Below the pieces are notes generated by a model. That model worked only from the letters and a program-made list of their open reading frames with translations. It had not been told where the DNA came from and did no database searches. A stretch of 64,000 bases of DNA from Gemmatimonadota bacterium. GTDB lineage: Bacteria; Gemmatimonadota; Gemmatimonadetes; Gemmatimonadales; GWC2-71-9. Position 1 is the stretch's first letter; every line of letters starts with the position of its first letter. Where the stretch lies: positions 41,277 through 105,276 of the forward strand of contig QHUB01000010.1 of the NCBI GenBank assembly GCA_003221035.1, written 5' to 3'. The position numbers were made by a program, and so were the translations under genes. This document shows positions 24,462-32,438 of this stretch, piece by piece.

Positions 24462-25037
24462 TCACACGCTGATTGCTCGCCACGCCGCATCGATGATCAG
24501 GCGGACGCCGGTATCAGGCGGTTTCCAATCTCCCGCTACCACCTTCTCCAATGCATGACTGAGCGTTGCCAGCCACACGGCGGCCCAAATCTCCACGGCC
24601 CCCGCTCGAACCGCGTTCTGTGCCTTGCCCTCGGCCACGACCCGTTCCAGCGCCACCTGAAAGTCGCGCCGAGTCCTGCGGCTTTCGTCGTCCAGTACCC
24701 CATCGAGCCGCTCCAGCAGGCCAAGCTTCACGACCGCGGTCTCGTGCGCGGCGCCCTCGATCAGTCCGTGCGCGATCGCCGTGAGTTGCGCGCGCGCCGC
24801 GCCGGCGTCGCGATCGTGCGCAGCGTCCTGAACCAGCTTGGTCGCCCATCGTTGCGCTGCCCGATACAGCTCATTGACGAGCTGTTGCTTGCTCGTGAAG
24901 TGCCGGTAGATCGTGCCTTCGGCGATCCCGGCCTTCCGCGCGATGAGCGCCGTCGTCGTGTCGTGATAGCCCAACGTGGTGAACAACTCCAGCGCGGTCC
25001 GCATCAGACGTTGCCGCGTCAATTCGGTTGCGGTCAC
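24462..25037 (-). CDS. TetR family transcriptional regulator
   Basis: 191 aa. The N-terminal helix-turn-helix is typical: RLMRTALELFTTLGYHDTTT, then IARKAGIAEGTIYRHFTSKQ. The C-terminal ligand domain is variable and gives no ligand. The start is GTG at 25037. The gene is divergent from the saccharopine dehydrogenase-like gene with a 63-bp gap, so that gene is a candidate target; no clear palindrome was found there. Its C-terminal codons run into the repeated GGGCCCCATTGCT segment. Confidence 0.88.
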   Translation of the reverse strand: MTATELTRQRLMRTALELFTTLGYHDTTTALIARKAGIAEGTIYRHFTSKQQLVNELYRAAQRWATKLVQDAAHDRDAGAARAQLTAIAHGLIEGAAHETAVVKLGLLERLDGVLDDESRRTRRDFQVALERVVAEGKAQNAVRAGAVEIWAAVWLATLSHALEKVVAGDWKPPDTGVRLIIDAAWRAISV

Positions 25038-25100
25038 GGCTGCGAATCTACTAGCTTTCCGGCCGCTTAACTCCCACGATCACTCGGAGGCGTTGCTGCC

Positions 25101-26249
25101 ATGCGCATGCTCGTGCTGGGCGCCGGGCTGCAGGGGTCGGCCTGCGCGTATGACTTGCTCCAACGACCGGACGTGGAGCGCGTCACGCTCGCCGATCTGC
25201 ATCCCACGCGCGCGGCGCCGTTCCTCAAGAAGAAAAAGAGCAAGCGACTCGTCGGCGCCCGGCTCGATGCTCGACGCGGGCCACAGCTCGGAAAGCTCAT
25301 GCGCGGTCATGACGCCGTGATGAACGCGCTGCCCTACTACTTCAATTATCCGGTCACCAAGGCCGCGATCGCCGCCGGACTTCACTATTCGGACCTCGGC
25401 GGCAACACCGAAATCGTCCAGCAACAAAAGACTCTTCACAACGCCGCGCAGAAGAAGAAGGTCTCGGCCATTCCGGATTGCGGCCTTGCACCGGGCATGG
25501 TCAACATCATCGCGGCCGAGGGAATTCGACGCGTCGGCGACGCCGAAAGCGTCAAGATTTTCGTAGGGGGTTTGCCGCAGCGGCCGGAGCCGCCTCTCAA
25601 TTACCAGATCGTGTACTCGCTCGAAGGTGCGCTCGATTACTACACGACGCCGTCCTGGGTGCTGCGCGAAGGGCGCCCCACGCGCGTGGACGCGCTGTCC
25701 GAGCTCGAGGACGTGGTTTTTCCGGGTCCCGTCGGCACACTGGAGGCGTTCCATACGGGCGGCGGCATCTCCACGATGCCGTGGACGTACAGCGGCCAGG
25801 TCCGCACGATGGAGTACAAGACGCTCCGCTATCCCGGCCACGTCGCCGTCATGCGTCCGATTCGCGAGCTCGGGCTGTTGTCAGTGAATCCTGTGGACGT
25901 GAAGGGCACCAAGATCACGCCGCGCGACGCGTTCATCGCCGCCGTGTCGCCCCAGCTCGCCAAACCAAACGGCCGTGATCTCGTCGCCTTGCGGGTCGAA
26001 GTCACGGGCCGAAACGGCCGTCGCGTGGCGTGGGAGTTGCTCGACTATTACGACGACCGGGCCGGCATCAGCGCCATGATGCGCACGACGGGATTCTCAC
26101 TGGCAATCACCGGCGTGATGCAAGTAGATGGGCGGATCACGGCAACCGGCGTACACACGCCCGATCAGGCCGTGCCGTTTCAGCCATATGTGGATGAATT
26201 GAGGCGTCGTGGCGTGGTGATTCGCGAGACTTCGGTCGCTAAGGGATAA
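25101..26249 (+). CDS. saccharopine dehydrogenase family protein (lysine 6-dehydrogenase-like)
   Basis: 382 aa. It starts with a Rossmann loop MRMLVLGAGLQGSACAYDL. NALPYYFNYPVTKAAIAAG, SDLGGNTEIV and IPDCGLAPGMVN are the conserved blocks of the saccharopine dehydrogenase/lysine dehydrogenase family. The C-terminal domain carries TGGGISTMPWTY and KTLRYPGHV. The likely chemistry is NAD-dependent oxidation of the epsilon-amino group of lysine or a related amino acid. It may be controlled by the divergent TetR gene. Its end overlaps the convergent beta-barrel gene by 11 nt. Confidence 0.87.
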   Translation: MRMLVLGAGLQGSACAYDLLQRPDVERVTLADLHPTRAAPFLKKKKSKRLVGARLDARRGPQLGKLMRGHDAVMNALPYYFNYPVTKAAIAAGLHYSDLGGNTEIVQQQKTLHNAAQKKKVSAIPDCGLAPGMVNIIAAEGIRRVGDAESVKIFVGGLPQRPEPPLNYQIVYSLEGALDYYTTPSWVLREGRPTRVDALSELEDVVFPGPVGTLEAFHTGGGISTMPWTYSGQVRTMEYKTLRYPGHVAVMRPIRELGLLSVNPVDVKGTKITPRDAFIAAVSPQLAKPNGRDLVALRVEVTGRNGRRVAWELLDYYDDRAGISAMMRTTGFSLAITGVMQVDGRITATGVHTPDQAVPFQPYVDELRRRGVVIRETSVAKG

Positions 26250-27078
26250 AGACCACTCCCAGCCGGACGTTCTGCAGCGAGTACTTGATCAGTCCCGACC
26301 TCGAGCCCGATCCGCTGCTCGTCGTGGGAGCGACATCCACCTTGATGGCGCTCAAGCCGTATCCGCCCTCGAGCGTCACGCGCGAGCTTGCGGCGTATCG
26401 GATGGCCCCACCGCCTTCACCCACCCGCGCGCCGAACCGGTCGATCGAGACGTGGACATACCGGGCCTCGGCTTCCCATGACCAGCGGTCTCCGGAAAGA
26501 AAGCGGCCGTACACTCCGATGGAGCCAAGTGGTCCCGTGATCTTCTCCGACTCGCTGAACTGCACCTGACCGCCGCTGCCCAACGCGTCAACTGCGGCAT
26601 CCAGGAACAACGCGCCCAGTCCGATGGACAGTCCGACCTGGGTGCGTGGCTTGGCGACGAACGCATATCGATAGACAAAGAAACCGAGGTCGCTGTTCAG
26701 CTTCGTGCCGACATTGCCACCGGCGTGGTAGGTCGAGTCGCCGAAGGTGATGTCGCGATCGAGGACGTGCTCCGCCGAGCGGCGCGCAAACTGGTAGCCG
26801 AGCTCGAGCTCGTGCCGGTGCCCGGGGCGCCAGCGCACGGCGAACCTCGGCTCGAGCTTATTCGACGCCAGGCCGAGATCGTTCTCGGCGTCGATGTCGG
26901 TGCCGTTGCCGTTGGCGCCGTCCACGCGAATGCTGGAGTTGAGAATGACCGAGGTGAGCGACGCCGTGACCTGCAGCCGGTCGTAGAGGTTCGCCTTCGG
27001 ACCTTGTGCCCCGAGCGACGCGGCGCCGAGCAGGAGGACGAAAGCAAGGCTGCTGCTCCGCCGCGGTGTCTGTTTCAC
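26239..27078 (-). CDS. probable outer-membrane beta-barrel protein
   Basis: 279 aa. From GTG at 27078 the product has a signal peptide (RRSSSLAFVLLLGAASLGAQ). The mature part alternates polar and hydrophobic residues in strands ending in aromatic residues (HELELGYQFARR, SDLGFFVYRYAFVAK, YGRFLSGDRWSWEAEARY) and finishes with a strand ending FIP. This is the look of an OmpW/OmpA-sized porin-like barrel; no family is certain. A longer start (TTG at 27129) exists but would put 17 extra residues before the signal peptide. It is downstream of the Omp85-like gene with a 57-nt gap. Confidence 0.7.
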   Translation of the reverse strand: MKQTPRRSSSLAFVLLLGAASLGAQGPKANLYDRLQVTASLTSVILNSSIRVDGANGNGTDIDAENDLGLASNKLEPRFAVRWRPGHRHELELGYQFARRSAEHVLDRDITFGDSTYHAGGNVGTKLNSDLGFFVYRYAFVAKPRTQVGLSIGLGALFLDAAVDALGSGGQVQFSESEKITGPLGSIGVYGRFLSGDRWSWEAEARYVHVSIDRFGARVGEGGGAIRYAASSRVTLEGGYGLSAIKVDVAPTTSSGSGSRSGLIKYSLQNVRLGVVFIP

Positions 27079-27135
27079 GTACCTGACGTTACTGCCCAAC
27101 GCCGATCCTCCCACTACCTCTTGGTCCAATGCGGC

Positions 27136-28263
27136 CTAGAAGCTCCAGGCCGTCGCGAACGTCAGGAGCATGGGCTCTGTCCCTTTCCCTACCTCCAGCA
27201 CAATCAATGAATTGCGCAACAGCGAGAGTGCCACGCCACCACCCAGCGCGCCGTGCAGGCCCTCTCGCGTCAGGCGCACCGGCTCGCCGGGGTCGAACAC
27301 GCGTCCGGCATCGTAGAACGCAATCAGCTTCAGCTCGAGCAGGCGTGGCGCCCACAGCAGCCCATACCGAGCCTCCAGGCCGCCGACGAGCTTGCCGGCC
27401 CCCAGGAACCGGCCGTCGTAGTATCCGCGCAGGGAGCGGACCCCGCCCAGCGCCACGATCTGCCCTTCACTGCTTTCCATCGTCTGCTGCACCGAGAGCG
27501 GGACTGTCCCGGTGACGTTCTCTGCGCCAATCCGGCCCGCGAGAATCAGGCGCTCAAGCGGATGCACATAGGCATGCAGCGAGCCGGTGACGCGCGTGTA
27601 ACCGCGTCCGCTCGCGACGAGGCCTTCCGCAAACACGCCGCGATGCGGATCCGCTTCGACGTCGCGCGTATCGAAAATGAGGCCGGCGCGCGCAACCGCA
27701 TCGTTGAATGGGGCGGTGCTGTCACGTTGATAGAGCGTCGTGCCGGGCAGCGCGCGGAATTCGGCGTGCTCCAGTGACCCGCCCACGAGCGCACGCAGCG
27801 GGCCGGCAATTTTTCGTTGCAGCGTCAGCCGCGCCGCGCGATTGGTCCGACTCACCCGATAGAAATAGGAAGAGCCGGCGGAGCTGTCGGGGTCGTAGAT
27901 CGTGTTATTGCCTTGCCCATAGTATCCGAGGCGGTTGGCCCGAATGAAGCTCACCGTGAGCCCGAGCCGCCAGCCGTCCCAGTAGGCCGGGGCCTGCGCG
28001 TCGAGGATGACGGCGTAGCTCCCCTGCGTGCTCGCCCCCACGTCGAGCGCCGCGCGCGCAAAGTACGGCTCGGGCCGCTCGGCGAAGCCCAAGGGGCTCG
28101 ACCAATCGTAGTGCCCGGCAAGCCAGAACTTGTCAGCCGGCGTGTAATAGACGAACGGGTAGAGGTGATCGATCCATTGACGCGTCTGCCCCGGCGCAGG
28201 CTGCGGATTCGACTCGGTCTGCGCGGCCAGCGGCGCCGCCAGCGCGAGCAGCAGGAGCGTCAG
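27136..28263 (-). CDS. Omp85/surface-antigen family outer-membrane barrel, POTRA-less; non-canonical start
   Basis: 375 aa. The frame runs well upstream of the first conventional start (TTG at 28092) into a clear signal peptide, TLLLLALAAPLAAQ. No ATG, GTG or TTG lies before that signal within the open frame. The best start is CTG at 28263, which shares CTGA with the stop of the upstream asparaginase gene, just as GTGA and ATGA do elsewhere here; ATT at 28275 is the other option. The C-terminal barrel shows FDTRDVEADPHRG and GGVRSLRGYYDGRF, the BamA/TamA-type motifs. No POTRA repeats precede the barrel, so it probably acts as a small translocon-like or porin protein, not as BamA. Confidence 0.75.
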   Translation of the reverse strand: MTLLLLALAAPLAAQTESNPQPAPGQTRQWIDHLYPFVYYTPADKFWLAGHYDWSSPLGFAERPEPYFARAALDVGASTQGSYAVILDAQAPAYWDGWRLGLTVSFIRANRLGYYGQGNNTIYDPDSSAGSSYFYRVSRTNRAARLTLQRKIAGPLRALVGGSLEHAEFRALPGTTLYQRDSTAPFNDAVARAGLIFDTRDVEADPHRGVFAEGLVASGRGYTRVTGSLHAYVHPLERLILAGRIGAENVTGTVPLSVQQTMESSEGQIVALGGVRSLRGYYDGRFLGAGKLVGGLEARYGLLWAPRLLELKLIAFYDAGRVFDPGEPVRLTREGLHGALGGGVALSLLRNSLIVLEVGKGTEPMLLTFATAWSF

Positions 28264-29309
28264 GCGCGCGTGAATAGGTAGGCCGTATCGCGCAGCTTGG
28301 CGTCAGCGCCGTCGTGTGCCGCGAAGCGATTGGGATAGAGCGACGCCGCGCCGAATTCGCCGCGCTTGTTCAATGCGTAGAACACGAGATCGAACTTCGG
28401 TTTGCTCTGGGGGTCGAGCAGTCGCGCCTCCGTCATCGCCACGACCCGTTTCAGCGTTTCGAGACAGGCGTCCGTCGGCTTCATCCCGCGGCGCATGTTA
28501 TCGACGGTGAGAAATCCGCCGCAGACCTTGATGTTCGCTTCGCCGAGTCCCGTCGAGCCGGCCGCGCCGACCGAGTTGTCGCAGTACTGGCCCGCGCCGT
28601 GGATTGCTGAATCGCCGACCCGGCCCGGAACCTTCCAGGCGAGGCCGGCGGTCGTCGTGACGGTGGAGAGATCGCCGTCGGGCGTGACCGCGTCGCAGTT
28701 GATCGTGCCGGTCTTCGTCACGACGAGGTGATCGGCGTCGGGGACGTCGAGATAGTTGTCGTTCGGGCTCAGGTTCGCGCGCCAGCGGAGCCAGGCTTCG
28801 CGGGAGTGCTCGGTGAGCAGCTCCTCCTCCTTAAAGCCGAACGACAGCGCAAACTTCTTCGCGCCTTCACCCACGAGAAAGACGTGCGTCGTGTACTTGA
28901 GGACGAGCTTGGCGACTTCTGACGGAGTCTTGATCCCCTCGAGTGCGCCCACCGCGCCGGCCCGTTTGGTCGGTCCGTGCATGCAGGAAGCGTCGAGCTG
29001 CACGACTCCTTCGGCATTGGGCAGACCGCCGTAGCCGACGGAGTCGTCGTTGGGGTCGAGCTCCTGGATCTTCACGCCTTCAATTATCGAGTCGAGCGTG
29101 TCGGCGCCCTGCATCAGCATGTCGAACGCCTTTTGGACCGCGCGCAAGCCGTTCGCGCTCGCGATGGAAACCGGCTTCGCCGCCCAGCGGGACTGGGGCG
29201 GCAGCGGCCTGGGAGGCCGCATCGGATGTGGAATCCCCATCACGGCACTCGCGGCCATACCACCGGCCGCAGAGCGCAGAAACTCGCGGCGCGACCAAGA
29301 ATTTCCCAT
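28260..29309 (-). CDS. Tat-exported isoaspartyl peptidase/glycosylasparaginase (Ntn hydrolase)
   Basis: 349 aa. A Tat signal (SRREFLRSAAGG) opens the protein. The core matches N4-glycosylasparaginase/plant-type asparaginase: DSIIEGVKIQELDPNDDSVG, GGLPNAEGVVQLDAS, the predicted self-cleavage site GTINCDAV with the nucleophilic Thr, and VPGRVGDSAIHGAGQYCDN for substrate binding. The enzyme should autocleave to alpha and beta chains and hydrolyse asparagine-type amides. The residue before the Thr is Gly, whereas lysosomal enzymes have Asp. ATG at 29309. It is followed by the Omp85-like gene with a 4-nt overlap, so both products go to the envelope. Confidence 0.87.
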   Translation of the reverse strand: MGNSWSRREFLRSAAGGMAASAVMGIPHPMRPPRPLPPQSRWAAKPVSIASANGLRAVQKAFDMLMQGADTLDSIIEGVKIQELDPNDDSVGYGGLPNAEGVVQLDASCMHGPTKRAGAVGALEGIKTPSEVAKLVLKYTTHVFLVGEGAKKFALSFGFKEEELLTEHSREAWLRWRANLSPNDNYLDVPDADHLVVTKTGTINCDAVTPDGDLSTVTTTAGLAWKVPGRVGDSAIHGAGQYCDNSVGAAGSTGLGEANIKVCGGFLTVDNMRRGMKPTDACLETLKRVVAMTEARLLDPQSKPKFDLVFYALNKRGEFGAASLYPNRFAAHDGADAKLRDTAYLFTRA

Positions 29310-29363
29310 GAATCGTTTTACCCACTCGTCTAGATGCTGTCAACTTGCTATCGTTCCCACCCC

Positions 29364-30080
29364 GTGAAGCTTTCGCTCGTGGTTCCCGCGTACAACGAGC
29401 GGGACAACCTCGCGCCGCTGCTCGCCGAGATCGCGGCCGCGCTGGACGGACGAGCCTGGCGCTACGAGGTGATTGTCGTGGACGACGGCTCGACCGACGG
29501 CACTCTGGACGCGCTCAAGGACTTGCGGCGCACGTATCCGGCCTTGCACATCATTTCGTTCGAGCGCAACGCCGGGCAGACGGCCGCGTTCGCGGCCGGA
29601 TTTCGCGCGGCCCGCGCGCCCATTGTGGTCACCCTGGACGCCGATCTGCAGAACGATCCGCACGACATCCCGACGCTCGTCGAGACTCTCGAGCAGACCG
29701 GCGCGACGGCCGTCGCGGGCTACCGCGCCACGCGCCGCGACACGTCATGGAAGCGGCTGCAGAGCCGCATTGCCAACGGCGTGCGCAACCGCCTGAACGG
29801 CGAAGTGATCCGCGATACCGGCTGCTCGCTCAAGGCATTCCGCACCGACGCCGTGCGCGCCTTGCCGCTATTCGTCGGGATGCATCGATTCCTGCCGACG
29901 CTGATCAAGATGCAGGGCGGTACGGTGACCGAGGTTCCCGTCGGCCATCGGCCCCGGAAGCATGGCACGACGAAATACGGGATGTGGAATCGCGTATGGC
30001 GCTCCCTGGTTGATGCATTCGCGGTGCGCTGGATGCAGCGACGCGCGCTGCACTACCGCGTGCGCGAGGAGGTCGAATGA
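29364..30080 (+). CDS. family 2 glycosyltransferase, dolichyl-phosphate-mannose-synthase-like
   Basis: 238 aa. The GT-A fold begins KLSLVVPAYNERDN; VVDDGSTDGTLD and TLDADLQNDP are the nucleotide and metal (DxD) loops, and GYRATRRDT and GHRPRKHGTTKYG the acceptor side. It resembles the DPM1/GtrB group that loads a sugar onto a lipid phosphate, but has no membrane helices at its end. The family start favours GTG at 29364; ATG at 29334 is possible and would add ten residues. Neither has a good SD. The stop shares ATGA with the anti-sigma-like gene. Confidence 0.86.
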   Translation: MKLSLVVPAYNERDNLAPLLAEIAAALDGRAWRYEVIVVDDGSTDGTLDALKDLRRTYPALHIISFERNAGQTAAFAAGFRAARAPIVVTLDADLQNDPHDIPTLVETLEQTGATAVAGYRATRRDTSWKRLQSRIANGVRNRLNGEVIRDTGCSLKAFRTDAVRALPLFVGMHRFLPTLIKMQGGTVTEVPVGHRPRKHGTTKYGMWNRVWRSLVDAFAVRWMQRRALHYRVREEVE

Positions 30081-30439
30081 CGGGCGGTGGTGCCGATACC
30101 GCGCACGAGCAGTGGCTCGTGCAAATCGATGCGGAGCTCGATGGGGAGCTGTCGCTCGTCGAGCGGGCCGCGCTCGCCAAGCATCTGGCGACGTGCGCCC
30201 GCTGCGCCGGCGCCCGCGCCAGCCAGCTCGAAGTGCGCGTCGCGCTGGCGCGCTCGGCCGGCAATCCGCACGCCTTCGTGGTGCCGCGACCGTCGATCCG
30301 CGCCGGAACACTCGCGGTGTGGGTTACGATCGCGCTTGCGACCGGGCTGATCGCGGGCTGGGCGGCGAACCGGCGCTGGGGCGGACCGGGCGCGGGGAGC
30401 ACGCTCGAGGAATCGCGTGGTATTATCGTCGTTCAGTAG
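30077..30439 (+). CDS. zinc-finger anti-sigma-factor-like membrane protein
   Basis: 120 aa. HLATCARC near residue 35 is the HxxxCxxC zinc site of the putative zinc-finger (anti-sigma ZAS) domain. One membrane helix occupies about 75-95. This is the layout of ECF anti-sigma factors, yet no sigma gene is adjacent: the neighbours are a glycosyltransferase (ATGA overlap) and an unknown exported-type protein (23-nt overlap). It may inhibit a distant sigma factor or have lost that role. Confidence 0.72.
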   Translation: MTGGGADTAHEQWLVQIDAELDGELSLVERAALAKHLATCARCAGARASQLEVRVALARSAGNPHAFVVPRPSIRAGTLAVWVTIALATGLIAGWAANRRWGGPGAGSTLEESRGIIVVQ

Positions 30440-31298
30440 CATCCTGCTCGCGCTGTCCACTGTTCAGGGGCCGGGCACCCGGCTCACCTACCGCATTCGC
30501 GTGATCGAGCCGGCCGCTGTGGCGCCGCGGATCATTGCGAGCGGGTCGGTCAGCGGCCCGCTCGACAGCGATATGCGCCTCACCCTGCGCACCGACACCG
30601 CCGAAGTCGAAGCGCTGTTTCAGGTGACGCCCGTGGGCGATACCGTGACGCTCGGTGGCGAGTTCTTCATGCGGCGCCGCGTCGGGCGCTCGCGCCGGGG
30701 ACTCCCGCTGTGGGAGGAGGACAATTACCGGCGCGTCGTCCGGCTGACCTGGAACGACACGACCCGCATTTACCCGTTCGGCGTAGGCAAGGGCGGAGCC
30801 GGCACACTGGGCATCAAGGTGGCGCCCCATGGGCTCTGGGTGGAGCTGATCCTGGAGCGCGAGTTTGCGGGCGGCGAGGCCCGTCCGTCCGAGTCATTCG
30901 AACTCGCCGATTCGACGCACGATGTTCGGATGGAGGCCGTCGTCCGGCCGCGCCGCGCCCGCGTAATCCTGAATCTCGTGCGCGGCGATACCGTCAGCGC
31001 GCCGCGGCCGATGGATCTCGTTCCCGAAGAGCCGCCGCGCACCGTGCAGCTCGTGCTCCAGGGGCGGCCCACGACGCTCGTCGTCAGCCTGACGCGCCCC
31101 GAGCCGCCGGCCTCGGATCGGGACCGCGCCCTGGCCGTCGACGCCGACGTGGTCTGCCTGCGCGTCGCGGCGCCCCCGGCCGATGCGCCCCAGTCGCTCG
31201 GCACAATTTGCGGCCGGCTCAACAACGTCGCGCGCCAGCTCGCGCTGCCGACCGGGGACACGCTCGCGGCCACGTTTTCCTGGCCCGGCTGGCGGTGA
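30417..31298 (+). CDS. hypothetical protein, possibly exported
   Basis: 293 aa. The first 17 residues are hydrophobic (LSSFSSILLALS) and could be a signal peptide or anchor. The rest is beta-rich with many Arg, Asp and Val residues (RLTYRIRVIEPAAVAPRI, VTLGGEFFMRRRVGR) and no Cys pairs or catalytic motif. I do not recognise a family. The start is GTG at 30417, overlapping the anti-sigma-like gene by 23 nt; the stop overlaps pncB by one base. Position in the operon suggests an envelope role with the glycosyltransferase. Confidence 0.65.
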   Translation: MVLSSFSSILLALSTVQGPGTRLTYRIRVIEPAAVAPRIIASGSVSGPLDSDMRLTLRTDTAEVEALFQVTPVGDTVTLGGEFFMRRRVGRSRRGLPLWEEDNYRRVVRLTWNDTTRIYPFGVGKGGAGTLGIKVAPHGLWVELILEREFAGGEARPSESFELADSTHDVRMEAVVRPRRARVILNLVRGDTVSAPRPMDLVPEEPPRTVQLVLQGRPTTLVVSLTRPEPPASDRDRALAVDADVVCLRVAAPPADAPQSLGTICGRLNNVARQLALPTGDTLAATFSWPGWR

Positions 31299-32356
31299 TG
31301 GGACGGAAGAAGCGGCTCGATCCATCCATTTTTCACCTTCCCGTCGAGAAGATGCGGGAAGGTTATTACTCCGACAAATACTTTGTTCGCGCGCGTGAGC
31401 TGTTGCGCAAGGACCGGCACCGCCCGCGCGTCACGATGCAGGTGTTCGGCAAGTCGCACGCGTATCTGGGCGGAATCGACGAAGCGATCGCGATCCTCAA
31501 GCTGTGCTCCGAGCGCTGGGACGAGCTGGTGGTTCACGCGCTCTACGACGGTGAAGAGATCCAGCCCTGGGAGACCGTGCTCCTCATCGAGGGACCGTAC
31601 GACGCGTTCGCCGTTCTGGAGACGCTCTACCTCGGCGTGCTAGCGCGGCGAACGCGCGTCGGAACGAATACGCACGAGGTGGTGCGGGCGGCAAAGCCCA
31701 AAGAAGTGATGTTCTTTCCGGCACGCCACGATCACTGGCTCGTGCAAACGGGCGACGGCTACGCCGCGCACATCGCGGGTGCGATCGGCGTGTCCACCGA
31801 TGCCCAGGCCTCGTGGTGGGGATCGGAAGGGATCGGCACCGTTCCGCACGCTTTGATCGCCGCCTACAACGGCGACACCGTGCTCGCATCGCAGAAGTTC
31901 GCGGAGCACTCGGATCCGGCGATTCGGCTCATCACCCTCGTTGACTTCGACAACGACTGCGTCGGGACGTCGCTCCAGGTGGCGCGCGCGCTCGGCGACC
32001 GGCTCTACGGCGTCCGGCTCGACACCTCGGAGACGCTGGTGGACAAGTCGGTCATGCAGCAGATGGGCACGTTCAAGCCGACGGGGGTGAACCCGCAGCT
32101 CGTCTCCAACGTGCGCCGCGCGCTCGACGGCGCCGGCTTCGGTGACGTCAAGATTGTCGTGTCCGGCGGCTTCACGGTCGACAAGATCCGCCTGTTCGAG
32201 GAGCAACACGTGCCGGTCGACGCGTATGGCATCGGCTCGAGCCTGTTCCAGGGGCGCTTCGATTTCACCGCGGATGTGGTGATGCTCGAGGGAAACCCGT
32301 GCGGCAAGGTTGGCCGGGCGTATCGCCCCAATCTGAGGTTGGAACGCGTGACGTAG
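31298..32356 (+). CDS. pncB: nicotinate phosphoribosyltransferase
   Basis: 352 aa. It joins nicotinate to PRPP to form nicotinate mononucleotide in NAD salvage. The start MGRKKRLDPSIFHLPVEKMR leads to REGYYSDKYF, then GPYDAFAVLETLYLGVLARR, the conserved quinolinate/nicotinate PRTase block. VDFDNDCVGTSLQVARAL, YGVRLDTSE and KIVVSGGFTVDKI follow as sugar-phosphate loops, with AYGIGSSLF near the end. Length matches the short (archaeal/thermophile) type. TGATG overlap with the upstream gene (ATG at 31298). A hairpin terminator follows. A nicotinamidase-like gene at 35841 would supply its substrate. Confidence 0.9.
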   Translation: MGRKKRLDPSIFHLPVEKMREGYYSDKYFVRARELLRKDRHRPRVTMQVFGKSHAYLGGIDEAIAILKLCSERWDELVVHALYDGEEIQPWETVLLIEGPYDAFAVLETLYLGVLARRTRVGTNTHEVVRAAKPKEVMFFPARHDHWLVQTGDGYAAHIAGAIGVSTDAQASWWGSEGIGTVPHALIAAYNGDTVLASQKFAEHSDPAIRLITLVDFDNDCVGTSLQVARALGDRLYGVRLDTSETLVDKSVMQQMGTFKPTGVNPQLVSNVRRALDGAGFGDVKIVVSGGFTVDKIRLFEEQHVPVDAYGIGSSLFQGRFDFTADVVMLEGNPCGKVGRAYRPNLRLERVT

Positions 32357-32380
32357 GGGCGCACCGTGCTGCGCCCCTAC
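32353..32380. terminator. hairpin terminator after pncB
   Basis: GTAGGGGCGCA (32353-32363) and TGCGCCCCTAC (32370-32380) form an 11-bp stem around a 6-nt loop, beginning at the pncB stop codon. No T-run follows, so strength is uncertain. It separates pncB from the argC promoter. Confidence 0.6.
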
Positions 32381-32400
32381 ACCTAATGCCGCGCCCCACC

Positions 32401-32427
32401 TTGCGTTACCCCCGGCCACTGCATAAT
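32401..32427 (+). promoter_or_regulatory. candidate promoter of the arg operon
   Basis: A TTGCGT -35-like box (32401-32406) and a CATAAT -10 box (32422-32427) are 15 bp apart. The expected start point would be only a few bases before the argC ATG at 32439, so the leader would be very short or absent. No good SD precedes argC, in line with that. Confidence 0.4.
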
Positions 32428-32438
32428 TTTCCGTCCAA

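Noticed and set aside
30710..31297. Long N-terminal extension of nicotinate phosphoribosyltransferase
   Set aside because: The extension is the out-of-frame reading of the preceding gene; the family start is at 31298.
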